Below, one piece after another: positions 52,054 to 60,726 of a stretch of DNA of 64,000 nt. The stretch comes from Vibrio barjaei (GTDB taxonomy: Bacteria; Pseudomonadota; Gammaproteobacteria; Enterobacterales; Vibrionaceae). The stretch spans positions 62,001 to 126,000 of the forward strand of contig NZ_LQXO02000013.1 of NCBI RefSeq assembly GCF_001639065.2. The letters are read 5' to 3'. The notes under the pieces are model-generated. The model saw only the letters and a list, made by a program, of their open reading frames with translations, did no database searches and was not told where the DNA came from. A program made the translations under genes and the position numbers. Within the stretch, counting starts at the first letter, position 1. Each line of letters starts with the position of its first letter.

Positions 52054-53251
52054 GGGTCGCTAGCTTCTCTGTAAGTGATTTGATTTCAATCTGACGGCTC
52101 AGGTTCATGCGGGGCTGTACTAAGTGGCTCGATTCTATTTTGCTGGTCAAGGTACCATCAGGTCGCTCTGCCGTTTTTACGTCATATTGACTGCCATCGA
52201 TTGTGACTTGATGATGGTGGCGAGGTAATATCATTCGTTGGCAGGTCCAATAACGTACGCCAAGAGTTGAGGTATGATTGAATATAAACTCAATCATAGG
52301 GTTTTGAACCGTTAACTGAGTGAGCACCGTTATGGTATTAATATGGCGATTTTTCTTACCATGCGCCACAGTCTCTGTCACTTCAAGTACGCCGTGTTGA
52401 GCGCGAATTTTCTCCCTAGCGATCGCGAGTAACTCTCCAGTCATATCATCAATATCAAATTGAATGACACAGATTTCTTCATGGTTGTTGTGACAGCCTT
52501 CCTTTGTTGCCAGCAAGGTGGTTCTCAGAAGGTTTGCTCTTCCATCTAGTTTGCGTTTGCCAAAACCGTAACCTATGTCAAAGACTTGCCCCTTAGCTAC
52601 GTTATGTGAAGGGTTGAGCCACGCAAGGATAGCAGCGCCAGTTGGTGTCACGCGCTCTCCTTTGATACCGTCATCTATCATCTGAAAGCCCTTTAGCAAC
52701 GATAAGGTCGCCGGAGCAGGAACAGGGATATCGCCGTGAGCACATGTCACAGTGCCTCCGCCCCATGGAATATCTGAGCACGACCATGATGTGGCTTTTG
52801 AGTGTTCTATCAGCCAGCTAGCAGATAGGATATCGATAATACAATCCCACGCTCCTACCTCATGAAAGTGGACATCCTCGGCACTTTTACCGTGGATTTT
52901 CGCCTCTGCTTCCGCAAGAAGTCCAAATATACCAAGCGCGTTTTTTTTAGTCGGTTCATCTACCGGCAACTCAGAAATTAGCTGTCGTATATGTTTCCAA
53001 CTTCTATGCTCGTGATGGTGATGGTGATGGTGATGGTCGTCCGTTTCGCCATGCTGACTTTCAACATAGAAGCGTTTACCGGTTAAGCCCTTATCTATAG
53101 CACTCTCGGTCCAATAATTAACTTGCGCAGTCTCTTTCACCACCTCAAGAGCCGCTAGAAGTGGTAACTCCAAGTCTGGTAATGCATCAAGCATGGATGC
53201 AGTAAACATGTCACCTGCAATTCCACCGACAAGATCCAAATGAATATGCAT
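52028..53251 (-). CDS. larC: nickel insertion protein LarC, single-frame form with an eight-His tract
   Basis: The start is placed at ATG 53251, with GGAG eight bases upstream; ATG 53272 lacks a ribosome site. It encodes 407 residues. LDLVGGIAGDMF, VHFHEVGAWDCIIDI, GERVTPTGAAILAWL and DDMTGELLAIA are LarC motifs. It inserts nickel into the thiolated pincer in a CTP-dependent step. In L. plantarum the protein needs a ribosomal frameshift (larC1/C2); here the frame is continuous. The DD-His8-EH run is likely a nickel store. Confidence 0.93.
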   Translation of the reverse strand: MHIHLDLVGGIAGDMFTASMLDALPDLELPLLAALEVVKETAQVNYWTESAIDKGLTGKRFYVESQHGETDDHHHHHHHHEHRSWKHIRQLISELPVDEPTKKNALGIFGLLAEAEAKIHGKSAEDVHFHEVGAWDCIIDILSASWLIEHSKATSWSCSDIPWGGGTVTCAHGDIPVPAPATLSLLKGFQMIDDGIKGERVTPTGAAILAWLNPSHNVAKGQVFDIGYGFGKRKLDGRANLLRTTLLATKEGCHNNHEEICVIQFDIDDMTGELLAIAREKIRAQHGVLEVTETVAHGKKNRHINTITVLTQLTVQNPMIEFIFNHTSTLGVRYWTCQRMILPRHHHQVTIDGSQYDVKTAERPDGTLTSKIESSHLVQPRMNLSRQIEIKSLTEKLATHEFNKQQD

Positions 53252-53311
53252 TTTCGTACTCCGAGTCGTCATTATCTGTCACTTTTATAAAATGTTAGTG
53301 ATTTTTCTTAA

Positions 53312-53327
53312 ATGTGATATGTCAGAT
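53312..53327. promoter_or_regulatory. regulon operator E
   Basis: ATGTGATATGTCAGAT, 61 bases upstream of the larC start chosen here. It would control the larC-larE-larB operon. Confidence 0.78.
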
Positions 53328-53442
53328 ACTTTAAGTTCAAAAATGATAGTTATCTAGTTTGTTATGCTATGTTTAATGATGTTTTTCTCTAAATGTGATC
53401 GATGCCATTAAAAGAAAATGTTTATACAAAATAATAATTGAT

Positions 53443-53458
53443 ATCTGATATGTTAGTT
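53443..53458. promoter_or_regulatory. regulon operator F
   Basis: ATCTGATATGTTAGTT, 68 bases upstream of the HupE start. With operator E it brackets the divergent larC/hupE promoter region. Confidence 0.78.
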
Positions 53459-53525
53459 GTCGTAGTTTGGTTGTAATAAGACGTTGCCGTCATTTGAATT
53501 CTCTAATAAACAAAAGGCTAGGTTT

Positions 53526-54107
53526 ATGAAAAACGCGTGGATGCTATTGGCTTTACTCTTTCCTTCTTTGGCAAGTGCTCATTCTGGTCACTCTGAAGTA
53601 GGATTTCTATCGGGTATGCTGCACCCACTTTCCGGTGTTGACCATGTTGCAGCTATGATGGGTATTGGTTTAGTTTGCAGCTTGTACTTTGGCCGTGACA
53701 AATCAATGAAATGGGTCTCACTTAGCGTGCTTGCGTTAAGTTTGGTTTTCGGTGCCGGAATAGCAGTGACGGGTTTTTATATCCCGATGTTTGAGAGTTT
53801 GATCGCCTTATCGGTGGTCTTAGTAGGAGTGGTGTTGACGTTTGGTGTTTCGGGTCGACAGTTGAGTCGATGGTTAGTCTATATGTTAGCCTCTTTTGCC
53901 TGTTTTCATGGCTATGTTCACTTATTTGAAATGCCAACAAATGCAGCCGTTATGTTATACGCACTCGGTTTTGTTACTGCTAGTGCCGTGCTGTACCTTG
54001 TTGGTTTCATTTTAGGTGCTCAATTCGAAAGCCCGCAATCGAAGAAAAAAGCGTTTCTATACTCCGGTAGTATGTACCTAGCGATGACGGCAATGTTTCT
54101 AGTTTAA
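53526..54107 (+). CDS. hupE: HupE/UreJ-type nickel permease
   Basis: The start is placed at ATG 53526, giving 193 residues with a signal peptide (cleaved near ASA-HSGHS) and about six membrane helices. The family motif HPLSGVDHVAAMMGIG carries the His and Asp that bind the metal, and the mature N-terminus begins HSGHS. HupE/UreJ proteins take up nickel or cobalt. Its divergent position from larC and its operator predict dedicated nickel supply for the pincer cofactor. Confidence 0.92.
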   Translation: MKNAWMLLALLFPSLASAHSGHSEVGFLSGMLHPLSGVDHVAAMMGIGLVCSLYFGRDKSMKWVSLSVLALSLVFGAGIAVTGFYIPMFESLIALSVVLVGVVLTFGVSGRQLSRWLVYMLASFACFHGYVHLFEMPTNAAVMLYALGFVTASAVLYLVGFILGAQFESPQSKKKAFLYSGSMYLAMTAMFLV

Positions 54108-54294
54108 ATCTCGAGGTCTTTAATCAAATGCGATTTAACGCACTGAAACAACGAGTGATATAGCTAAATTAAATAAATATAATATGTGTTATTAACATGC
54201 ATGAGTAAGCCGGTCTCGCCACTTATTAGTTGCTGTCAACAATAAGATATTGGGGTAGACTAACGTCAGTAGAATTAATCATGAGGTAACGAGA

Positions 54295-54951
54295 TTGAAA
54301 GTCATCACTCGCCCTAAAAGTTTAACAGAAAATGTTGCTGAGAATTTACGCTATTCAATTGTGAGTGGTGAATTGAAGCTAGGTCAACCACTCTCAGAAG
54401 CGTCACTGTCAGAGACCTTTGGAGTCAGTAAAACGCCCGTACGAGAAGCACTGTTTATTCTTAAGCAAGAAGGGCTGATCGATATCATTCCTCAGAAAGG
54501 TAGCTTTGTTTTTCAACCAGATGAAAAGTCTATTGTTGAACTATGTAATTTTCGAAGCTATTTAGAGCCAATCGCAATTGAAGAATCAATGCGAAATGAC
54601 TCTCAAGCATTTTTGGAAAGCCTAGAAATTAGCATCGTTAAAATGGAACACAAATTTAAGAACAAAGACTTCAAAGCGTTCTTATTGTTAGACGGTGAGT
54701 TCCATGAATCCTTTTTCAAACACTGCAACAACTCGTTACTGCAAAAGAGCTACCAGTTAGTTCAGTTCCACATTGGGGCCATTCGTAGTCACCTAACCAG
54801 TACGGAAGACGCTTATGCTGAGATCCTCGATGATCATCGTCGTATTTACCAAATGCTTAGCGATGGTGAGATTGAAGAAGCTAAGTCTATGTTGAGAAAG
54901 CACGTGCTAGATATTAAGTCACTGATTGACGCCTGTGTGCTAGGCAAGTAA
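54295..54951 (+). CDS. GntR-family regulator with FCD domain, predicted regulator of the regulon
   Basis: A 218-residue protein starting at TTG 54295 with GAGG upstream. The winged helix is LSEASLSETFGVSKTPVREAL followed by GLIDIIPQKGSFV. The FCD ligand domain has its acidic/His metal-site residues in DGEFHESFFKHCNN and later His residues. FCD regulators usually sense sugar acids or other carboxylates. It is the only transcription factor gene in the cluster. No clear copy of the regulon palindrome lies before its own start. Confidence 0.9.
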   Translation: MKVITRPKSLTENVAENLRYSIVSGELKLGQPLSEASLSETFGVSKTPVREALFILKQEGLIDIIPQKGSFVFQPDEKSIVELCNFRSYLEPIAIEESMRNDSQAFLESLEISIVKMEHKFKNKDFKAFLLLDGEFHESFFKHCNNSLLQKSYQLVQFHIGAIRSHLTSTEDAYAEILDDHRRIYQMLSDGEIEEAKSMLRKHVLDIKSLIDACVLGK

Positions 54952-54971
54952 GTCTCTCGAATTTCTAAAAG

Positions 54972-55010
54972 AGGTCATTTATGTTTAGCGGCATAAGTGA
55001 CCTTTTTTTT
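54972..55010 (+). terminator. terminator after the GntR gene
   Basis: AGGTCA (54972-54977) pairs with TGACCT (54998-55003), extended by TTATG/CATAA inside, followed by eight T residues. Confidence 0.92.
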
Positions 55011-55029
55011 ATTAACAGCATGTCTAAAA

Positions 55030-57438
55030 TTACGGTGTAAGTTGGTTCAACCTACTCACTTCAAATGCCACATTCTCAGCGCCACTATTTTGCAATACGA
55101 CAGAAATGACGCCGCTGGGTCTATCTCGCCATATTGGTTTACCGTCGACGTATCTGACCCATTGTCGATTGAATTGTTGCAATGGGACATAAATGGCTAT
55201 GCTATCACCGATTTGATAGGTGTAAGAAGAGGCGGAGACGGTTTGTTGGAACCCTATTTGGTCGATGAGCCCGATATGCAGCGCCTCAAGTTGAGGAGAA
55301 GTGAGTCGCTTTAGAACAAGCTCAATAGCTGTTGGACTGTCCGTACTTAACTGCTCTAGTGTAATGATCTGTTCTGGCGCTTGCTGCCAGGTTTGCCATC
55401 TGTCGAGTGAGACTGGCTCATTGAAAGCTTGCTGGCGGAGGGTAGGGGGAGCATTCCAGTTCGTTACCAGTGAGTTGTCAATCATACCATTGATGACTAA
55501 CGTTACAGATACCTCGCCATTTTCAGCCCAAGTTGGCAGCATTTGCCCATTCCAACGAATAGTAAAAGCATCACCAACGCCTTTCTCAAGCCAGGTGTTT
55601 GTGCCCTGTTGAATAACGACTTCCCAGCGCGTCCAATACGCTAACTGAGCTGTGATTTCTAGCTGGTGGTTTGCCACTAGTTTTGCATGAAACTGCTTAA
55701 CCTCTGGCGTTTGTTCGTTACGGTGCGTACTGATGAGTTGTTGATAGTCAGCCAAGGCGGGCTTGGGTTGGTAGTTGGCATTGAGAAGACCAAAGCTTTG
55801 CTCTGCTTCGGCAAACCAACCTTGCTGTTGGGGCTCATCGGTGAGAGAAAACCAATTAAGGGCGAACAGCCCAAGGTTACGAAGCATCGGCAGATAAAAC
55901 GCCAACTTCTCAATCTCCACGGCTTGTTGCTGCTCCCATGAAGGTTGAGATGCGATGGATAAATACGCCAGCATCCATGGTTTGTTGAAGCGCCTTTTTA
56001 ACCTATCGCCTAGCCGCAAAGCTCGAACCCAAGCGGACCAATCTGGTGCGGCGTGAGCGCGTTCAGTATAACTAGAGAGCATCAGCATACTTGCTACAAA
56101 ATCACTGGCTTCAATGGCTTGCTCGGCGCTGGCGTAACTTGGCGTGCCACCGGGTTTATCCCAGTCACCCAGCCCTAATCCTACTTTAACTTGCGGTGCC
56201 CCTTGTCGTATTAGTTGGATTACCTCCAGCATTAATGGATCCCATTCGTCCCAAGTTTCAATGCCCTGTTTGTTAAACTCTGGTTCAAGAATCAGATAGG
56301 CTTGAGGAAGGTCTCGCAATAACGGAATCAGCTTGCTTTTTATCTGCTCAAGGTAGCGCTGACGATTAGCAGCAACGTAGTCAGGGCTGATTTTGTCACC
56401 AAAAAACCAGTAATTAATCATAGGAATATAGCCATGCAAATGAGCGCCGCGAAGTAAGTCTGTGCGTAGCCAATTCCAATCGCTGTCTTGAGTGATCCAC
56501 AAACTGACGCTGTTTACCTGTAAATCATTATTGGTAAGGGTGTGCCAGATTGGCGTGAAGTTGTTACCACTGCCTACAGGGTTATCTAACAGCAACCTTG
56601 CGCCGACTCCCCATAAAAAGGGCGTTGTTGATACCGTCGTTTGTTGTGCTAGAGGCAACATAAAGGTCATGGCGTTGATGCGCTGTTGCCAACTTCGCGC
56701 TAGCAGGCTGTTGCGGTTGCCCCAACTCGAATTCAATTTACTCTGTATCTCATTGATAGATCGTTGGGCTTGCGGTAAACGGTTGGCGCGAATGGCTGCG
56801 AAAGCCGCCCCAAACAATGCCTGAATGTACCAATCTGCGCCGGCATTCTGAGTATCTGCTGCAATGGAAAGGTAAAGCTGCAGTGCAGTTTGAGGTTGTT
56901 GGGCCAACTCTAACAAACTGTATGCGGTGAGAAGCTGTCCGCGAATCGCCAACGGCGCTTGCGGATGTGTGGCATATAGCCTGGCGCTAGTGTTTTGAAG
57001 TTGCTGAATATGATTTAGGTCGCGTAACTTAATTAGAGTGAAGAAGTCGCCAAGTAACGGATCATTTTGATAGGTTCGCAATAGTGCAAATGCCGCCCTT
57101 GCTTCTAATTGGTGGACGCTAAAAGGGTTACTGGCTAAATATTCGCGATACAAGGACATCGCTGTTGCCCAGTTGTTTTCTGCTTCTGCAATACGAGCTG
57201 CCAAAAATAGTGCTTCTCCTGAATATGGCTGTGGTAACTGGCTCAGTTTTGACTTGGCTTGTGTGACTTGTCCAACTTGGACCAGTTGAATTCCTTGACC
57301 GACGATTGCTTGGGAAGCGTTCACGGCTTGGCTACTTCCAATGGTGAGTAATAAGGGAAGCAACAACGCAAGCATCAATGGTTGCCATAACGCTAAGTTA
57401 GCGTTCTGAGCTAAAGTCATTAGGCGGCTCGGATTCAT
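55030..57438 (-). CDS. exported TPR protein with TIM-barrel (glycoside-hydrolase-like) domain
   Basis: About 802 residues if it starts at ATG 57438; TTG 57465 and ATG 57420 are alternatives and none has a good ribosome site. The order is a hydrophobic export signal (LMLALLLPLLLTIGSSQAVNA), helical TPR-like repeats to about residue 270, a barrel-like domain with NYWFFGDKISPDY and YLILEPEFNKQG (a possible acidic catalytic site), then beta-rich C-terminal domains. It probably acts in the periplasm on a glycan. The family is not recognised with certainty. It overlaps the HAMP gene. Confidence 0.65.
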   Translation of the reverse strand: MNPSRLMTLAQNANLALWQPLMLALLLPLLLTIGSSQAVNASQAIVGQGIQLVQVGQVTQAKSKLSQLPQPYSGEALFLAARIAEAENNWATAMSLYREYLASNPFSVHQLEARAAFALLRTYQNDPLLGDFFTLIKLRDLNHIQQLQNTSARLYATHPQAPLAIRGQLLTAYSLLELAQQPQTALQLYLSIAADTQNAGADWYIQALFGAAFAAIRANRLPQAQRSINEIQSKLNSSWGNRNSLLARSWQQRINAMTFMLPLAQQTTVSTTPFLWGVGARLLLDNPVGSGNNFTPIWHTLTNNDLQVNSVSLWITQDSDWNWLRTDLLRGAHLHGYIPMINYWFFGDKISPDYVAANRQRYLEQIKSKLIPLLRDLPQAYLILEPEFNKQGIETWDEWDPLMLEVIQLIRQGAPQVKVGLGLGDWDKPGGTPSYASAEQAIEASDFVASMLMLSSYTERAHAAPDWSAWVRALRLGDRLKRRFNKPWMLAYLSIASQPSWEQQQAVEIEKLAFYLPMLRNLGLFALNWFSLTDEPQQQGWFAEAEQSFGLLNANYQPKPALADYQQLISTHRNEQTPEVKQFHAKLVANHQLEITAQLAYWTRWEVVIQQGTNTWLEKGVGDAFTIRWNGQMLPTWAENGEVSVTLVINGMIDNSLVTNWNAPPTLRQQAFNEPVSLDRWQTWQQAPEQIITLEQLSTDSPTAIELVLKRLTSPQLEALHIGLIDQIGFQQTVSASSYTYQIGDSIAIYVPLQQFNRQWVRYVDGKPIWRDRPSGVISVVLQNSGAENVAFEVSRLNQLTP

Positions 57439-58024
57439 TAGATGGGCTGACGTCAATGGTCTCAAAGTAGTCTAGATTACTGCGAACCATTTCAATGTGA
57501 GCTGCTTGTTCTGGAGTCATCGCGCAGCTATCAATTCCATCAAGGCTTTGCTTCATGCTTAATACAATCACTTGTAAACGGGCGGCACTGTCACTGACAT
57601 TTTCTGCAATGTCGCTGAGTTCATCACCGCTCCGAGTCTTCACTTTTGTCTTTAACTTACCTAAGGAGATGTCGACCAGAGCTTGTCGAATCCGCTCTAC
57701 TGGACCATAAAGTCTGTAGCTGAGCCAGCATCCCGCCCATGTTGCCAGTGCCAATTGAAGTAACAGTAATAGAATCAGCCAATTACTCATGGCTTGGTAC
57801 ATTGAAGGCATGGAGTTAGCTACCGCGGCAAACTCTTCGGGAAGCAACTGAAACGAGAGCTGTTGAGCGAGCATATCGAGCGTTTGAGAGTAAAAGAAAT
57901 AGAACTGTGCTGCGTTAATCGCGGCACTGAGTACGGCGATGAACAGCACTCGCCAAATCAGTCGCCGAGATAATCCCACCTTAAAGCTGTGCGTGATGGA
58001 TGTTAGGCGCAAGAATTGCTGCAT
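57398..58024 (-). CDS. two-TM protein with HAMP domain, no output domain
   Basis: The start is placed at ATG 58024 (MQQFLRLTS), with GGGAG seven bases before it. It encodes 208 residues: membrane helix at about 25-47, short periplasmic part, second helix at about 85-108, then a HAMP domain (SYRLYGPVERIRQALVDISLG, SGDELSDIAENVSDSA) and an acidic tail. There is no kinase, cyclase or methyl-accepting domain. Overlap with the exported TPR protein gene suggests they act together. Confidence 0.75.
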   Translation of the reverse strand: MQQFLRLTSITHSFKVGLSRRLIWRVLFIAVLSAAINAAQFYFFYSQTLDMLAQQLSFQLLPEEFAAVANSMPSMYQAMSNWLILLLLLQLALATWAGCWLSYRLYGPVERIRQALVDISLGKLKTKVKTRSGDELSDIAENVSDSAARLQVIVLSMKQSLDGIDSCAMTPEQAAHIEMVRSNLDYFETIDVSPSNESEPPNDFSSER

Positions 58025-58185
58025 GTTCACTCTCCCTCGGATTTTGTCATTAAGAGTCTAGGATGGGCTTAAGCGTATTTCTGCAAAATTCGTTGGCGGT
58101 TGCCCTAAAGAAAGCGTTAAACATCAATATGTTTTATAGTGACATAGCAATAGTGCGCAGGGAAAACAGACAAGCTGGGAACGAG

Positions 58186-58791
58186 ATGACGCCAGAACAA
58201 ACAGGGAAAGCTTACGATCAGATTACTCACCTGTGGTTGAGTGAAGAGTTTAATCTCGATAATGGCATCGAAGCTCATAAGCGAGCGATTGCGTTTATTT
58301 CGTCCAGAGGCAAGGCACTCGACATCGGCTGTGGGTGTACCGGACGATTTATCAATCTATTGCAACAAGAAGGGTTTCAACCCGAGGGGATGGATATCTC
58401 GAGAAAAATGATTCAGCTTGCGCGAGAGCGTCATCCAGACATTCCCTTTTATCACCAAGATATCTGTGAGGCTCAACTATCAAGTAGTTATGATTTCATT
58501 ACCGCTTGGGACAGCATTTGGCATATTCCACTAGAGCAGCAAATCCCTGTTCTGACCAAAATTATTGCCGGTCTAAATCCGGGTGGTGTGTTTGTTTTTT
58601 CTTTTGGAGGCACACAAGAAGCGGGGCAGCATACTGATGATTTCATGGGGCCAGAAGTGTATTACTCGTCTCTTGGGACTAATGGCTTTTTAGAGCTTTT
58701 CATTAAACTTGGCTGCACTATTCGTCACTTGGAGTTCGACCAGCATCCAGAACTTCACACCTACCTTATTGCTGAAAAGATGATCGGGTAA
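58186..58791 (+). CDS. class I SAM-dependent methyltransferase
   Basis: The start is placed at ATG 58186 (MTPEQTGKAYDQ) with GGGA upstream; the preceding open codons look non-coding. It encodes 201 residues. Motif I is ALDIGCGCTGRFINLL, followed by GMDISRKMIQLAR and YDFITAWDSIWHIP. This is a standard small-molecule methyltransferase. The substrate is unknown. It is divergent from the HAMP gene. Confidence 0.85.
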   Translation: MTPEQTGKAYDQITHLWLSEEFNLDNGIEAHKRAIAFISSRGKALDIGCGCTGRFINLLQQEGFQPEGMDISRKMIQLARERHPDIPFYHQDICEAQLSSSYDFITAWDSIWHIPLEQQIPVLTKIIAGLNPGGVFVFSFGGTQEAGQHTDDFMGPEVYYSSLGTNGFLELFIKLGCTIRHLEFDQHPELHTYLIAEKMIG

Positions 58792-59093
58792 TTCCCGCTG
58801 TCTCTAGCATGAACTAACGCCGTTCTTCGCTATTGTTGACCTGTCGATTAGTGGTGTACTACGTTTTTACAGAAAAAATAATTAGCATTCTAATGATTAG
58901 AGTTCGTTTGTTTTTCTAGTGGCTATCGAGAAAGATCTGACTTTTAGTGCAAAAAATGCGTTATTTGAATCATTTATGGACGTGTGTTAGCATTCCTGCC
59001 GAAATTATTCATTAGAGTTCTAATTAAATGGAGGGCGGTTTCTAGTTTTTTCCTTTTTAAGGAAAGCAATTTGGACACGTAGTAGTAGTATTT
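58792..59093. promoter_or_regulatory. BCCT promoter region with two related palindromes
   Basis: ATTAGCATTCTAAT (58881-58894) and ATTAGAGTTCTAAT (59011-59024) fit one pattern, ATTAGNNTTCTAAT, and a further half copy, ATTAGAGTTC, lies at 58896-58905. They look like sites for a MarR-type repressor in front of the transporter gene. Nothing else is evident in these 302 bases. Confidence 0.6.
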
Positions 59094-60674
59094 ATGGACA
59101 ATGCATTAAAGAAGTACAGTATTGAGACGACTGACTATCAAGTCGGTCAGGACAACATTCAAAAATGGGGCTTCGATATTCATAACCCCGTATTCGGAAC
59201 AAGTGCGGCACTTGTTATTCTTAGCCTAGTTTCTCTTCTTCTCGTAGAACCTGCCACCGCATTGAATGCGCTAAATGGCCTCAAAAACGGCATCATTAAT
59301 GATTTCGATGTCTTCTTCATGTGGGCAACCAATTTTTTCCTATTCTTTGCCGTCGCGTTATTGATTTCTCCTCTTGGGAAAATTCGTATCGGTGGTAAAA
59401 ATGCAACCACTGACCATTCAACCATTTCATGGTTGGCGATGCTGTTTGCGGCTGGTATGGGTATCGGCTTACTGTTTTGGGGAGTGGCGGAGCCAACGGC
59501 TTATTTTACAGACTGGTGGGGAACGCCACTCAATGTAAAACCCAATACGGAAGCGGCTAAGTCGCTTGCTATGGGGGCAACGCTATTCCACTGGGGCATC
59601 CATGGTTGGGGTATTTACGCTATTGTGGCGTTATCACTCGCGTTTTTCACCTACAACAAGGGGTTGCCTCTATCTATTCGCTCAGCATTCTATCCAGTAT
59701 TCGGTGACCGAGCTTGGGGTTGGCTAGGCCACGTGATTGATATCATGGCGGTTTTGGCGACTTTGTTTGGTCTAGCGACATCGCTGGGCTTAGGTGCTCA
59801 ACAAGCGACAAGTGGCATCAACTATGTATTTGGTCTAGACGGTGGCATTGGTATGCAACTGGCGGTGATTGTATTTGTTACCTTAATCGCGGTTATGTCA
59901 GTGGTGCGCGGTATTGATGGTGGAGTAAAAGTTCTTAGTAACATCAATATGGTTGTGGCCTTTTTATTGCTGATTTTTGTCACGGCTGTAAGTCTGGATG
60001 TCGCTCTGCCGTCAATCTGGAATACAACGCTTGGTTACGTAGAAAATATCATTACGCTCAGTAGTCCTCATGGACGTGAAGACACTGTCTGGATGCATGG
60101 TTGGACGGTATTCTATTGGGCGTGGTGGATTTCTTGGTCTCCATTCGTTGGTATGTTCATTGCTCGAGTCTCGAAAGGACGTACGGTACGAGAGTTCTTG
60201 TTAGCGGTTATCTTTATTCCAACTGCAGTGACGTTAATATGGATGTCAGTATTTGGCGGGATCGCTATTGATCAAGTAGCGAATCATGTTGGTGAGTTGG
60301 GGGCGAATGGCTTAACCGACATTTCACTAACGCTATTTCATGTATACGATGCTTTACCATTTGGCTCTATTTTGTCCGTGATCTCCATTGTTCTTATTTT
60401 GATTTTCTTTATAACATCTTCGGATTCTGGCTCGCTGGTTATCGATAGTATCACTGCTGGCGGCAAGATTGATGCACCAATACCTCAGAGGATATTTTGG
60501 GCGTGTATTGAAGGGGCAATTGCAGCAGTAATGTTGTGGATTGGCGGTAAAGAGGCGCTTCAAGCGTTGCAGTCGGGCGTAGTGGCAACGGCTCTGCCGT
60601 TTACTTTTGTTCTGCTATTGATGTGTTTTAGCCTGATAAAAGGTTTGAGGACGGAACAAGCACTTTATTCGTAA
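59094..60674 (+). CDS. BCCT-family transporter (betaine/choline/carnitine type)
   Basis: A 526-residue protein with 12 membrane helices. FAAGMGIGLLFWGVAEP, HWGIHGWGIYAIVALSLAFF and VFYWAWWISWSPFVGMFIARV (read in parts) followed by SKGRTVREF are the BCCT motifs, including the Trp-rich segment that cages quaternary amines. It imports a compatible solute or related amine. The short C-terminal tail argues against strong osmosensing like BetP. Confidence 0.93.
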   Translation: MDNALKKYSIETTDYQVGQDNIQKWGFDIHNPVFGTSAALVILSLVSLLLVEPATALNALNGLKNGIINDFDVFFMWATNFFLFFAVALLISPLGKIRIGGKNATTDHSTISWLAMLFAAGMGIGLLFWGVAEPTAYFTDWWGTPLNVKPNTEAAKSLAMGATLFHWGIHGWGIYAIVALSLAFFTYNKGLPLSIRSAFYPVFGDRAWGWLGHVIDIMAVLATLFGLATSLGLGAQQATSGINYVFGLDGGIGMQLAVIVFVTLIAVMSVVRGIDGGVKVLSNINMVVAFLLLIFVTAVSLDVALPSIWNTTLGYVENIITLSSPHGREDTVWMHGWTVFYWAWWISWSPFVGMFIARVSKGRTVREFLLAVIFIPTAVTLIWMSVFGGIAIDQVANHVGELGANGLTDISLTLFHVYDALPFGSILSVISIVLILIFFITSSDSGSLVIDSITAGGKIDAPIPQRIFWACIEGAIAAVMLWIGGKEALQALQSGVVATALPFTFVLLLMCFSLIKGLRTEQALYS

Positions 60675-60691
60675 AGTTGCTTAGTTGATGA

Positions 60692-60720
60692 AAAACAGGT
60701 GCTCTCAGGGCACCTGTTTT
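60692..60720. terminator. bidirectional terminator
   Basis: AAAACAGGTGC (60692-60702) pairs perfectly with GCACCTGTTTT (60710-60720) between the converging BCCT and DoxX genes. Confidence 0.92.
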
Positions 60721-60726
60721 ACTTGA

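Noticed and set aside
53000-53040. His tract in larC as a cloning artefact
   Set aside because: It lies inside an intact larC frame between conserved motifs, not at a terminus, and nickel proteins often have such tracts.
54108-54294. Seventh regulon operator before the GntR gene
   Set aside because: Only short partial matches (TGATATAGC and TAACGTCAG) are present; neither forms the 16-base palindrome.
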